NCBI GenBank assembly: GCA_018398815.1
Contig: CM031609.1
Coordinates: 32,037,799 to 32,101,798, forward strand
Origin: Conus ventricosus
Taxonomy: Eukaryota > Mollusca > Gastropoda > Neogastropoda > Conidae
DNA: 64,000 nt
Direction of reading: 5' to 3'
Made by a program: the position numbers and the translations under genes
In this document: piece after piece, positions 32,409 through 44,962 of the stretch
How the letters are laid out: every line of letters begins with the position of its first letter
Numbering within the stretch: position 1 is the first letter of the stretch
Notes under the pieces: model-generated
Told to the model about the DNA's origin: nothing
Database searches by the model: none
The model's input: only the letters and a program-made list of their open reading frames with translations

Positions 32409-32815
32409 GCGGCCAGAATAGCTCAGTTGGTAGAGCGCCGGACTCGTGATCCTGGGGTTGCGGGTTCGAATTTCGGTACAGGGGGATTTTTTCCTCGGAG
32501 TTAACATTGGTTCTGACTCCATTCCCCATACAGTCCTTCGAATGAGACTATAAACCGAGGTTCCGTGTGTGAACGCACGCACAACATCTTGCATACACGT
32601 AAAAATCCTATCACCAACTTTCGGAAGAGAAGGCCAGTTTGGCTGTTGGTATGGATAACATGTTACACATAGCATGCACCTTCCACGAAGATGGAGTATG
32701 GCTGCCTTAATGGATGAAAAACGGTCATACACACAAAACTCCACTGCCTGTCTATACAGGCAGTGTCTGCAGGAGTATCAGCCTGAGTACGCGGAAAGAA
32801 AGAAAGAAAAAGAAC
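32409..32815 (+). mobile_element. tRNA-headed SINE, copy 2
   Basis: A box TAGCTCAGTTGGTAGAGCG (32418-32436), B box GGGTTCGAATT (32462-32472), then the same body as copy 1 (to about 32690). It continues into ~100 bp absent from copy 1 and ends in a (GAAA)n tail at 32797-32815. Polarity is opposite to copy 1. Confidence 0.85.
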
Positions 32816-33542
32816 TATCCTAGCATGTGCATCAAATCAAATTATTGACCTCCAGATCTGTTTGCTTGAAACCGCGAAAATGTAACCGTGTTTGCAAAGA
32901 ATAGACAGGCATTATCTTCCCCCCCCCCCCCCCCCCCCACACACCCCTCCCACTGGAACAGGTTTATTTCGGGATCGACTTCGAGTCTCTGGTGACGCTT
33001 CTACCCCTCTTCCACCCACCCCCGTCCCTTACCTCTTCACTGAATCTCAAGTAGTGGTCTGAGTATTAGGTGTGTTTTTTGTGGTTGTTTTTTTCTAATG
33101 GGACAATGAAACCAAGTTCTGTATGCAGCTGTGCAGTCATCGTCTTTGCGCACATGCGCGTACCCCACAAAGCAATAAAGAAGTTGTCTCTGGTAACAAC
33201 ATTCTGTCGAAACATCCAATAAAAGATGAGAAATAAGATGGTGGTATACTGTGATGACATGCTCAGCCAGAGGGGAGCAGCTCAATGCCTCATACGGAAA
33301 TGTGTTGTTGTACAGTGCAGTTCAATAGACACAAATCTCACGAAATGAACAACAACGATGACGACGACGACCAAACAAACAAAGCGAACAAACAACAGAA
33401 ACACCGCGCCTTCACTCACTACTTTTCGCCCCTACAGTAAACTGAAACGTTCCAATGCAGACTTAATCCGAACAAAGACTTTACACCATGAAGAGATCTA
33501 TCTTCCTGCTACATTTTTCTTTGTGCTGTCTAACTTAGGAGC
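32816..33542. other. Unassigned stretch
   Basis: A C run of about 20 at 32919-32938 (possible assembly problem). No coding signal is recognised. The 82-codon minus frame at 33037-33285 is not supported by anything else. Confidence 0.4.
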
Positions 33543-33549
33543 GGTGTGT

Positions 33550-33615
<66 letters not shown>

Positions 33616-33635
33616 CGCGCGCGCGTCCACGCGCG

Positions 33636-33696
<61 letters not shown>

Positions 33697-33705
33697 CCGC
33701 GCGCG

Positions 33706-33769
<64 letters not shown>

Positions 33770-33770
33770 T

Positions 33771-33833
<63 letters not shown>

Positions 33834-33898
33834 CGTGCGTGCGTGTGTGTGTGTGTGAGTGAGTGTATGCGTGCATGCGTGCATGCGTGCATGCGTGC

Positions 33899-33957
<59 letters not shown>
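33543..33957 (+). repeat. 415-bp (GT)n/(GTGC)n array
   Basis: Almost unbroken GT, interrupted by GC-rich islands (GCGCGCGCG at about 33617, CGCCCGCGCGCGAG at about 33693) and GTGC/GCAT units at 33830-33902. It lies just 5' of the candidate exon at 33992. All long frames over it are repeat translation. Confidence 0.95.
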
Positions 33958-33991
33958 CTACCCACCACTACCATACACAGCCATTGTGACC

Positions 33992-34255
33992 ATGGTTGTG
34001 GAAGACGGGAAAACTGAAGAAACTGGTGACAACCAGAGAACAAGTGAAGGTCAGACTGATGACCTCAACGCACGTGCTCCAGAGATGATGACCCAGGGGG
34101 AAACTGAAGGACAGGGCAATGACCCAAACACGTTCGCGGCCCAGGGGGAAATTGAAGGTCAAAACGATGGCGCCGACGTGCGTGCTTTGGAAATAAATAA
34201 GCGGTCAGCTGAAGGTCCAGTTGGTCACCTCGGCGCACCAGGTCAAGAAATGACC
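33992..34255 (+). CDS. Candidate first coding exon of the UNC93A-like gene
   Basis: The ATG at 33992 has an ideal context (GACCATGG). Eighty-eight codons run open and are hydrophilic and acidic, with loose repeats of EGQ.D (SEGQTDD, TEGQGND, IEGQNDG). The frame is in phase 0 at two possible donors, ACC|GTGAAA (34256) and TTA|GTACGA (34265). The next exon (36089) also starts in phase 0 and begins a few residues before TM1. A cytosolic acidic N-tail would fit UNC-93 topology. Both donors are weak and no transcript evidence is available, so this is an inference. It could also be a chance frame. Confidence 0.35.
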
Positions 34256-34281
34256 GTGAAATTAGTACGATTACCATTTGC

Positions 34282-34285
<4 letters not shown>

Positions 34286-34335
<50 letters not shown>
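34286..34335 (+). repeat. (GA)n microsatellite
   Basis: About 25 GA units, 30 bp after the candidate exon, followed by irregular GTGC units to 34412. Confidence 0.95.
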
Positions 34336-34337
<2 letters not shown>

Positions 34338-34439
34338 ATCTTGTGTGTTTGTGTACGTGCGTGCGTGTGTGCATGTGCGCGCATGTGTGTGTGTGCGTGT
34401 GCGTGTGCGTGTGAGACAACATAACCTGTTCTTCAAATG

Positions 34440-34877
34440 ACCCTAACTTCATTTGAACACATAGCTCATATGGTTGAAATTATCCTGAGATAATCTCAGG
34501 CAGATGGGGAAAATCATGTCATTTTCGTAGCCTATACATCGTTTAAATACTCATCAGCTGATTTGCAATACTGTCCGCGGCAGTCCCGGTTAGTGAGGCT
34601 AGTTGAAAGGGGCAGGCACAGACTGTTGTTCTAAAAGTATCACACTGCCTCTCGCCTGCCCTGCAAAGGTCAGCCATCTTACTTGTCTGAGGCCAAGCAG
34701 GTTTCATAATAACTGGCTTACAACGAACATGGTTGCGTATGAAACGTTCGTATTAGCATCATTCTGAGCTGGGTTTGGCCTGTTTGCATACGTTTGGATG
34801 TACTGAATCTCAAATCATGCTATCCAGGCTATCATCAGCCATGATAAATAAGAACTAATCCAACTAATTCTAATTAA

Positions 34878-34926
<49 letters not shown>

Positions 34927-36088
34927 GCGTGTGTGTTAGACTCCAGCTGTTTTGAATTATAGTGTTTGCAAGTAGTCTGAAGTGAATACATTGTAGGACT
35001 TGAAGACGAAATGCAAATACACTTAACATCGAAAACAAACATACTCAGTTTGATGCATAATATAAAACAGATAAGTGAATTTTCCACATTTGTATATATA
35101 TATTTTTGTAGGGTCGCAAATGACAGATTTGTCAATAATTCATTAGTCTGGTTTGTAGGCCTCCTGAGTACTAATGACCATTGTTGTGTATTATTTTCTG
35201 TTTGTTTATTTGTATTTTGGCTCGTTTTCAGTGATGCTGCAATTTGTTTTTGTTTTCTGGTAGGATCTGTAGTTATAATACTTTCCATACATATCCCAAT
35301 AATGTAACAAAGAGATTGCAGTCGCAATTCATAACTTCTATGATTGCCTGCTGTCAAACGTTTTTTCTGTCATCTATCAAGTAGACCGCCAGCAGTGAAT
35401 GCTTAATATGTAAACCGTCTTCATCAAGAAAGTCAGATGTAGGCGATCAGAACGTCATAGACACTGGAGTTATGATCAATGGGAAATTTTAGATGGAAAG
35501 ATGGTCACATTTTGAGTCTGCAATATCAGCAGATCGATCTTCGGTAGTTCTTACTTGTCTTGCAGACACGATGAATCATGTCTTGCAGACACTCTCTGTT
35601 GCGCCTCCAAGTCACTCAAGCACTCGTGAGCTGTCAGGTTCCAGATACCGTGACTTCTCAGTAGGATTCCCAGCCAGTCACTTTTGCACAGTTTCAGTGA
35701 AACAATCAAGCCTTGAAGCCTTTATTTTCAAGCCTAATCATTAAAATGAAAATCAAAAAACATAACAGCTAACGCCATAAGAGCTATGACTGCAGTTGTA
35801 GCGAACTAAAGGCAAAGTAGTGTGCAACAAGAAGATATAAAAACAAAAAGTTAAACTCATTATTGGGCGGCTATGAGCAGCTATTGGTTACTTATTTAGA
35901 TTAGCATCATACGTATTCTGGAAAGTCGTATGCAAATCGTTTTTTTTTTCTTTTCTTTTTTCATCATATTAAATTGAAAGGAAATTGTTCTTTAAAACTG
36001 TACGCTAAAAATCTATTCATCATAACTTTGATGAGCAAAGCCATGTCCCATCTTCATAAACTGCATGCCTGCATTTCCTTTCCTGCAG
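34440..36088. other. Intron or upstream sequence, no gene seen
   Basis: AT-rich sequence with (GT)n at 34879-34936 and an AT run at 35094-35103. No transposon recognised. Its right end is the acceptor TTTCCTTTCCTGCAG. Confidence 0.5.
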
Positions 36089-36255
36089 ATCTTCAAGAAC
36101 GTGGCGGTAGTGAGCTTCGGGTTCCTGTTCCTGTTCACGGCATTCCAGTCTATGGCCAACCTGCAGACTTCCCTCAACAAGGAGGACGGCGTGGGCGCCT
36201 ACAGTCTGTCCGCCATCTACGCCGCCCTCATCGTCTCCTGTGTCTTTCTGCCCAA
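36089..36255 (+). CDS. UNC93A: UNC-93 homolog A-like, exon with TM1-TM2
   Basis: Acceptor TTTCCTGCAG|ATC and donor AA|GTGAGT. Fifty-five codons plus two bases. Begins IFKNVAVVSFGFLFLFTAFQ (TM1) and continues SLNKEDGVGAYSLSAIYAAL, then IVSCVFLP (TM2), the conserved start of UNC93A. UNC-93 proteins are about 11-12-TM members of the major facilitator superfamily. The nematode founder regulates a two-pore K+ channel and the vertebrate UNC93B1 relative traffics Toll-like receptors; the function of UNC93A is poorly known. Later exons are at 44008, 52701, 56053 and 63818, all with matching phases. Confidence 0.93.
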
Positions 36256-36471
36256 GTGAGTCTGTCCACGTCTACCCTTGAAGCGAGCTTGTGTTGTATT
36301 TATAATGAAACCAAGGTCCAATTCTGGAAGCGAAAATTTTCTGAGATAGTTCTTTTTGAAGTGTGCTTATCGCCGTGACAGAAAAGATGGCAGTGAATAG
36401 AGATCTAGAGAACCGTGCTTTTAAAATCCACATTAACATCGCCATACCGACGCTCAAGAGTTAGATGTAAA

Positions 36472-36474
<3 letters not shown>

Positions 36475-36514
<40 letters not shown>
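36475..36514 (+). repeat. (GA)n microsatellite
   Basis: Twenty GA units in the intron, 220 bp after the exon. Confidence 0.95.
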
Positions 36515-36517
<3 letters not shown>

Positions 36518-36752
36518 TGTGTGTGCTTAGGCGTAAGTAGGTGTAGACAAACAATATTTTTGTAAAATGCCCCAGCGTTATCTTTAGTAGATTTATAACT
36601 AATGATGAACTTACATCTGTTCTAGTTTTTTTCGCAGTCATATCTCCTTAATGTGCCAGACGGGAAGTGACAATCGAGAAGCGTTCCCCAGTAAAAAGGC
36701 TTCAGGAAATTTTTGCATTGGAAACTTAGATTGATTACTCGCGTCATGTACC

Positions 36753-38256
36753 TATACTGAGAGGCAATGAAAACGCAATCCCCATTTCGTCCCCGAAAAA
36801 TGTCACCTCAGCCAAAATAATGTGAATTATGCACGAGGCATGCAACCTAGCACGCGTATGTTGTATTGCGACGATCTGTATTGACAGGCACAGTTGGGTT
36901 CATGACGTCATGAGTAAACCACTCCAACACATCTTTTACTGATAACTGCAAAACACGTGCAACACAGGCATACTGTGATTGCATGCAAACAGCCCATGAC
37001 TGTCCCCTATAAAAACACACATTGGCGTTTTACTGACACTCGTACGCACCATGCCGCAGTTAACTTCAGACCAGAGAAATCAAGCCATTGGCATGCTGAG
37101 GGCAGGCACTGCTCACATCAGGGCCGCACAACATTTCAATGTACACCCATCAACCATAACCCGTCTTGCGACTCGGCACCAAAACACTGGAAGTGTAAAC
37201 GACCGTCCACGCCCAGGCGTCCAACGTGTGACGACGGCACGACAGGACCACTACATTGTCACGCAGCACCTCCGGAATCGTTTCCAGCCAGCTGCACAAA
37301 CAGCCCGCAACACTATTGGGACTAGAGAAAGACCAATCAGCAGCCGTACCGTGCGTCGGCGTCTGGCAGCAGCAGGGCTACGGGCACGTCGACCATACCA
37401 AGGTCAGATCTTAACCCATCGCCATCGACTAGCACGCCAGCGATGGGCTGCCGCAGGTGGCTTTCTGGGGAACCGGGTTTGGGGGAATGTTGTTTTTTCG
37501 GATGAATCCCGGTTCAATGTCTCTTTCCCGGATGGCCGTGATCGTGTGTATTGACGTCAGGGTGAACGTTTTTGCGCAACCCTGTGTCATTGAGCGAGAT
37601 CGTTATGGGGTGGAGGGGTAATGGTCTGGGGTGCCATAAATGCTCAATTTCGATCGGAGCTTGTGTTTGTGCCAGGCAACTTGACGGCAAGGCGTTATAT
37701 TGACACTGTTCTTGATCCAGTTCTTCTTCCTCTCTGGAGACAGCATGGTGGCAACAGACTAGTGTTTCAGCAGGACAATGCTCGACCCCACACAGCCGTT
37801 CTCACACGAAATTTCCTTCGGGACAGCAATGTGGATGTCATGCAGTGGCCCTCTGTGTCCCCAGACATGAATCCCATTGAACATTTGTGGGACGAACTTG
37901 GACGACGTGTGCAAGGTCAGCAGAATCCCCCAACTACCGTTGCTGAGCTCACCCAAGCATTGCAGCATCACTGGAACGTGATACCGATCCGTATCATCCG
38001 TCGTTTGTGCACTTCAATGCCCCGACGTTTGCAAGCTTGTGTTCGTGCTCAAGGGGGACACACCAGATATTGACAGTGTATTCCTTCTGTCGCGCCTAAA
38101 TGGGCTTCACTTCAGGCGAATGTGCACCTGTTATAGGCAAACTAATGTACAGTGGTCGCACTTTTGTCACACGTATTTGCTTTGATGTGTGTTTGTTTCA
38201 TTTCAATAAAATTGTCAGTTGACAATGGAATTGCGTTTTCTTTGCCTCTCAGTATA
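36753..38256 (+). mobile_element. Tc1-family DNA transposon
   Basis: Element 36755-38254 (1500 bp) flanked by TA duplications (36753-36754, 38255-38256). Terminal inverted repeats of about 26 bp start TACTGAGAGGCAA, with one mismatch between ends (AATGAAAACGCAAT against AAAGAAAACGCAAT). It lies in the intron of the UNC93A-like gene, same strand as the gene. Confidence 0.93.
37051..38073 (+). pseudogene. Tc1-like transposase, two stops
   Basis: About 341 codons, the usual Tc1 length. N-terminal helix-turn-helix: QAIGMLRAGTAHIRAAQHF and a second one (ISSRTVRRRLAAAGLRARRP) with a GRPR-like PRPG between. Catalytic residues: D in VVFSDESRF, D in FQQDNARPH, and E in NPIEHLWDEL with 34 residues between the second D and E (DD34E). 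The frame is interrupted by TGA at 37552 (one transition from the usual Arg codon CGA) and again near 37591, where two nearly compensating indels surround about 40 bp. Otherwise the frame is preserved. Cuts and pastes the element; inactive here. Confidence 0.9.
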
Positions 38257-38418
38257 GAAACGCTAGAATGACTTTGCCAATATCAAAAAGCTGCTAGGGA
38301 CGTCTTCTGAATCTGCGTTTCTAAAATCCAGAAATAAACCAGTGACATAATATTCCCACTGCAGAAACGGCAAGAGAAAGGTAGAAAATTAAGACACTTT
38401 TTGTTCATCGCTTTTTGT

Positions 38419-39769
38419 ACTCCCAGTTCTTATAGAACAGGGAGTACTTTAGAATGGGAACGAAGAAATGCTGTCTGTATGTGTGTGTGTGTGTGTGTCT
38501 GTCTGTGTGTCTGTGGTCAAAATGTGTTCCACTCGCTCCAGACAAAACTACTGGGCCGGTCTTTCTGAAAATTTGTAGGTATGTTCATTATGGGTCAAGG
38601 ATGATGCCCGACGTTTTAGTTTACCGTTACAGCCGTTACTAACGGCTGTAACGGCCTGTAACAGTTTTTTTCTTTATGGAATATGTCCGAAAGTACTTGG
38701 CCGATCTTTGTGAAAATTAGCAGGTATGTTCATCATGGGTCACGGATGATGCCTGATGTCTTAGTTTGCCCCCGTTATAGCCGTTACTAACGGTTGTAAC
38801 GGCCTGTAACGGTTTTTTTTCTTTATGGAATATCTCAGAAAGTACTTGGCCAATTTATAAGCGGTTTGGATGATCTTGTGACAAATCGGATCCTCTGTCC
38901 ATATGTAAGTGGTGTAATGCTGAAAATGGATTAAACAACCGTTAAAAACCGTTATTCTGCCGTTATTTCTTACATATAGGTTGATTTTAATGAAATTTGG
39001 TATATAGAAAGGTTATCACACACAAATGGCACTTCTATACAGTGTTCCAAAATTTGACCGTTAAAAACCGTTATTCTTGACATATTGTCCAATTTGGATG
39101 AAATTTGATATGTACACAGGCTTTAGCCCAGTGAGGACTAAAATACCGGTTTCAAAAGTGCATATCGGTTATATAACCGTTAAACCGTTATTTTGCCGTT
39201 ATTTCTTATATATTGGTGGGTTTTAATGAAATTTTGTATATAGAAAGGTTATCACACACAAATGGCACTTCCATGCAGTGTTTCAAAATCTGACCGTTAA
39301 AAACCGTTATTCTTGACATATTGTCCGATTTGGATGAAATTTGGTATGTACACAGGCTTTAGCCCAGTGAGGACTAAAATACCGGTTTCAAAAGTGTATA
39401 TCGGTTATATAACCGATAAACCGTTATTTTGCCGTTATTTTTTTTTTATATTGGTGGATTTTAATGCAATTTTGTATATAGAAAGGTCATCACACACAAA
39501 TGTCACTTCCATGCAGTGTTTCAAAATCTGACCGTTAAAAACCGTTATTCTTGACATATTGTCCGATTTGGATGAAATTTGGTATGTACACAGGCTTTAG
39601 CCCAGTGAGGACTAAAATACCAGTTTCAAAAGTGTACATCGGTTAAATAACCATTAAAAACGTTATTTGCCTTTATTTCTTATCTCACAAAACACTTGGC
39701 CGATTTATAAGCGGTTTGGAAAACTTGGAGTACGTTTATATGCTTTGCATCTTTTTTTTTTTTTTTTTT
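38419..39769 (+). repeat. Composite repeat, superunit 1
   Basis: Opens with the hairpin ACTCCCAGTTCTTATAGAAC...GGGAGT and a GTCTGT run. It contains two copies of a ~150-bp unit, then three copies of a ~239-bp unit (CCGTTAAAAACCGTTATTC at about 39059, 39296 and 39535). It closes with GGAGTACGTTTATATGC and a T run. Superunit 2 has the same start and end. Confidence 0.85.
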
Positions 39770-42150
39770 ACTGCCAGTTCTTATAGAACAGGGAGTACTT
39801 TAGAATGGAAACGAAGAAATGCTCTCGGTGTGTCTGTCCGTCCGTCCGTGGTCAAAATGTGTTCCACTCGCTCCAGACAAAACTGCCGGGCCAGTCTTTC
39901 TGAAAATTTGTAGGTATGTTCATTATGGGTCACGGATGATGCCCGATGTTTTAGTTTACCGCTACAGCCGTTACTTACGGCTGTAACGGCCTGTAACGGT
40001 TTTTCTTCTTTATGGAATATCTCAGAAAGTACATATCCGATCTTTGTGAAAATTAGTAGGTATGTTCATTATGGGTTACGAATGATGCCCAATGTTTTAG
40101 TTTAGCTCGTTAGAGCCGTTACTAACGGCCTGTAACAGTTTTTTTCTTTATGGAATATCTCAGAAAGTACATGTCCGATCTTTGTGAAAATTAGTAGGTA
40201 TGTTCATTATGTGTTACGAATAATGCCCGGTGTTTTAGTTTACCGTTATAGCTGTTACTAACGGCTGAAACGGCCTGTAGCGGTTTTTCTTCTTTATGGA
40301 ATATCTCAGAAAGTACGTGGCCGATCTTTGTGAAAATTAGTAGGTATGTTCATTATGGGTCACAGATAATGCCCGATGTTTTAGTTTACCGTTCTATCAT
40401 CTCCTAACGGCTGTAACGGCCTGAAACGGGTTTTCTTCTTCATGGAAAATCTCAGAAAGTACTTGGCCGATCTTTGTGAAAATTAGCAGGTATGTTCATA
40501 CGGGTCACGAATAATGCCCGATGTTTTAGGTTACCGTTATAGCTGTTACTAGCGGCTTTAACGGCCTGTAACGGTTTTTCTCCTTTATAAAATATCTCAG
40601 AAAGTGCTTGGCCGATCTTTGTGAAAATTAGCAGGTATGTTTACTATGGGCTACGGATAATGCCCGATGTTTTAGTTTACCGTTATAGCCGTTACTAGCG
40701 GATATAACGGCCCATAACGGTTTTTCTTTTTTATGGAATATCTCAGAAAGTACCAGGCCGATCTTCCTGAAAATTTGTAGATATGTTCATTTTGGGCGAC
40801 GGATGATGACCGACGATTTAGTTTACCGTTATATCCGTTACTAACGGCTGTAGCGGCCCATAATGGTTTTTCTTTATTTATGGAATGTCTCAGAAAGTAC
40901 TTTGCCGACTTTTCTGAAAATTTGTAGGTATGTTCATTATGGGTCACGGATCATGCCCGACGTTTTAGTTTACCGTTATGACCTTTACTAGCGGCTATAA
41001 CGACCCATAACGGTTTTTCTTTTTTTAACGGAATATCTCAGAAAGTACTTTGCCGATCTTTGTGAAAATTAGCACGTATTTCATTATGGGTCACGAATAA
41101 TGCCCGATGTTTTAGTTTACCGTTATAGCTGTTACTAACGACTGTAACGGCCTGTAACGGTGTTTCTTCTTCATGGAATATCTGAGAAAGTACTTGGCCG
41201 ATCTTTGTGAAAACTAGCATGTATGTTCATTATGGGTCACAGATGATGCCCGATGTTTTAGTTTACCGTTGTAGCCGTTACTAACGGCTGTAACGGCCTC
41301 TAACGGTTTTTTTTAAATATTTTTTTTTTTTATAGAATAACTCAGAAAGTACTTGGCCGATCTTTCTGAAAATTTGTAGGTATGTTCATTATGGGCGACG
41401 GATGATGCCCGACGTTTTAGTTTACCGTTGTAGCCGTTACTAACGGCTGTAGCGGCTTAGTTTACCGTTGTAGCCGTTACTAACGGCTGTAGCGGCTTAT
41501 AATGGTTTTTCTTTTTTATGGAATGTCTCAGAATGTACGTGGCCGATCTCTGTGAAAATTTGTAGGTATGTTCATTATGGGTCACGGATCATGCCCGACG
41601 TTTTAATTTACCCATATGGCCGTTACTAGCGGCTGTAACGACCCAAAACAGTTTTTATTTTTTTATGGAATATCTCAGAAAATACTTGGTGGATCTTTCT
41701 GAAAATTTGTAGGTATGTCCATTATGGGTCACGGATGATGCTCGATGTTTTTGTTTACCGCTATAGCCGTTTCTAACAGCTATAACGACCCCTAACGATT
41801 TTTCTTCTTCATAGAATATCTCAGAAAGTACTTGGCCGATATTTCTGAAAATTTGTAGATATGTTCATTATGGGTCACGGATGATGCCCAATGTTTTAGC
41901 TTTCCGTTATAGCCGTTACTAACGGCCCATAATGGTTTTCTTCTTGATGGAAATCTCAGAAAGTTCTTGGCCGATCTTTCTGAAAATTTGTAAGTATGTT
42001 CATTATAGGTCACAGATGATGGCCGATGTTTACCAGAATAGCCATTACTAACGGTTACACCAGCCCAAGACGGTTTTTCTTTTTTATGGAATATATCACG
42101 CATATTCAGGATAAACTGGGAGTACGTTTATATGCTTTGCATCTTTTTTT
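39770..42150 (+). repeat. Composite repeat, superunit 2
   Basis: Same hairpin start (ACTGCCAGTTCTTATAG at 39770) and same close (GGGAGTACGTTTATATGC, then T run, 42118-42150). Between them are about fourteen ~148-bp units, each with TATCTCAGAAAGTACTTGGCC, GGTATGTTCATTATGGGTCA and a palindromic GCCGTTACTAACGGC. Unit sequence is diverged. Long minus frames exist because the unit is poor in stops on that strand; they do not look like protein. Confidence 0.85.
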
Positions 42151-43985
<1,835 letters not shown>

Positions 43986-44007
43986 AAGATTCCACAAATT
44001 CGTACAG

Positions 44008-44273
44008 ATTCATCATCGCCCGACTGGGCTGCAAATGGACCATCCCAGTCTGTATGATTGGCTACGCCCTGTACATGGCCGCCAACTTACACGCCGTCAT
44101 CTGGCTGATGACCTTGGCGGGCATCATCCTTGGCATCGGAGCGGCCCCCATGTGGTCAGCCAAGTGCACCTACCTGACCCAGCTGGGCGTGTGGTACTCC
44201 CGCTTGACCAAGCAGTCAGAGGACGCCGTCATCAACAAGTTCTTTGGATTCTTCTTCATGGTCTTCCAGACCA
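44008..44273 (+). CDS. UNC93A: UNC-93 homolog A-like, exon with TM3-TM5
   Basis: Acceptor TTCGTACAG|ATTC and donor A|GTGAGT. The first base completes the Lys codon from the previous exon. It encodes RLGCKWTIPVCMIGYALYM, then IIWLMT-type TM4 (VIWLMTLAGIILGIGAAPMW), WSAKCTYLTQLGVWYSRL and a long polar loop ending FFGFFFMVFQT. GCKWT, GAAPMWSAKCTYLT and FFMVFQ are hallmarks of UNC93A. The acceptor has almost no polypyrimidine tract, because the purine repeat abuts it. Confidence 0.93.
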
Positions 44274-44403
44274 GTGAGTGATGTCTCTGTGCTTTGATGG
44301 CTGGATATAGTAATTGTGTGACTGATGAGCATTCTGATCGATACTTTCAACTGTGGTTCATATGGACTTGTATGTGATGTACGTTTACACCTACATGACA
44401 AGA

Positions 44404-44761
44404 TGTCACGACCGGCCCCTGGAGGTCGGCCCTGACAGGATCGGTCTAAAAGGGAGTGAAGGGAGTGACTGACCTCACACGCTCCGCAAGAGATCACACA
44501 AGAAAGATTACAATACAACACACAATTTATTCACACCAACATACACATAGTCACAAATAAGCATTTCAAAACACACAACATACACATAGTCACAAATTAA
44601 TAAGCATTTCAACACACACAACATACACATAACCACAAATAAGCATTTCAACACACACATTCGTTTGTTCCTTCCGTTGTCCCCCACTCTCACCTCCCCA
44701 AAGTTCACTGGGAGTATCATGTCCAATCGGGTGTCCCAAACCGGGTCTGTTCTTGAATACG
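44404..44761 (-). mobile_element. Partial 3' LTR of element D
   Basis: The + strand copy TGTCACGACCGGCCCCTGG... to TCTTGAATAC matches 45848-46201 with few differences. The rest of this LTR is missing. Short repeats of AAGCATTTCAACACACAC occur in both copies. Confidence 0.85.
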
Positions 44762-44962
44762 TGTCAGGTGGGGTCTGGTCTCAGCAGAGAGATCCCCTAG
44801 CGAAGAAGTAGCGAAAGTACTCGCGGGACTATCGGCTACAGCACTGGAGTAGGTAGAAGTCCGTGTAGTCAAAGTACTGGTACTAACAGTAGGGACTATA
44901 TTTTGAAGACCTTTCTTCTTCGACGCACGCGTCGCCATACCGCCAGCACCGGACGTTGCCAT
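44717..44962 (-). pseudogene. N-terminal gag fragment of element D
   Basis: An 81-codon frame begins MATSGAGGMATRASKKKGLQ at 44962, at the right place downstream of leader and PBS. It runs into the partial LTR after ~67 codons, so the rest of the protein is deleted. The start resembles the Ser/Thr-rich beginnings of Gag proteins. The identification is positional. Confidence 0.4.

Noticed and set aside
32409..32481. tRNA gene-like sequence with A and B boxes (also at 25746-25818, minus)
   Set aside because: Each head continues into the same non-tRNA body and GAAA tail, so these are SINEs and not tRNA genes.
33543..33957. Long open frames on both strands in GT/CA repeats (also 26618, 30633, 53041)
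   Set aside because: They translate dinucleotide repeats (CVCV or THTH) and have no other coding sign.
40672..42103. Minus-strand frames with repeated peptides in the CCGTTA array
   Set aside because: They follow from a stop-poor repeat unit; unit divergence includes frameshifts and shows no sign of protein constraint.
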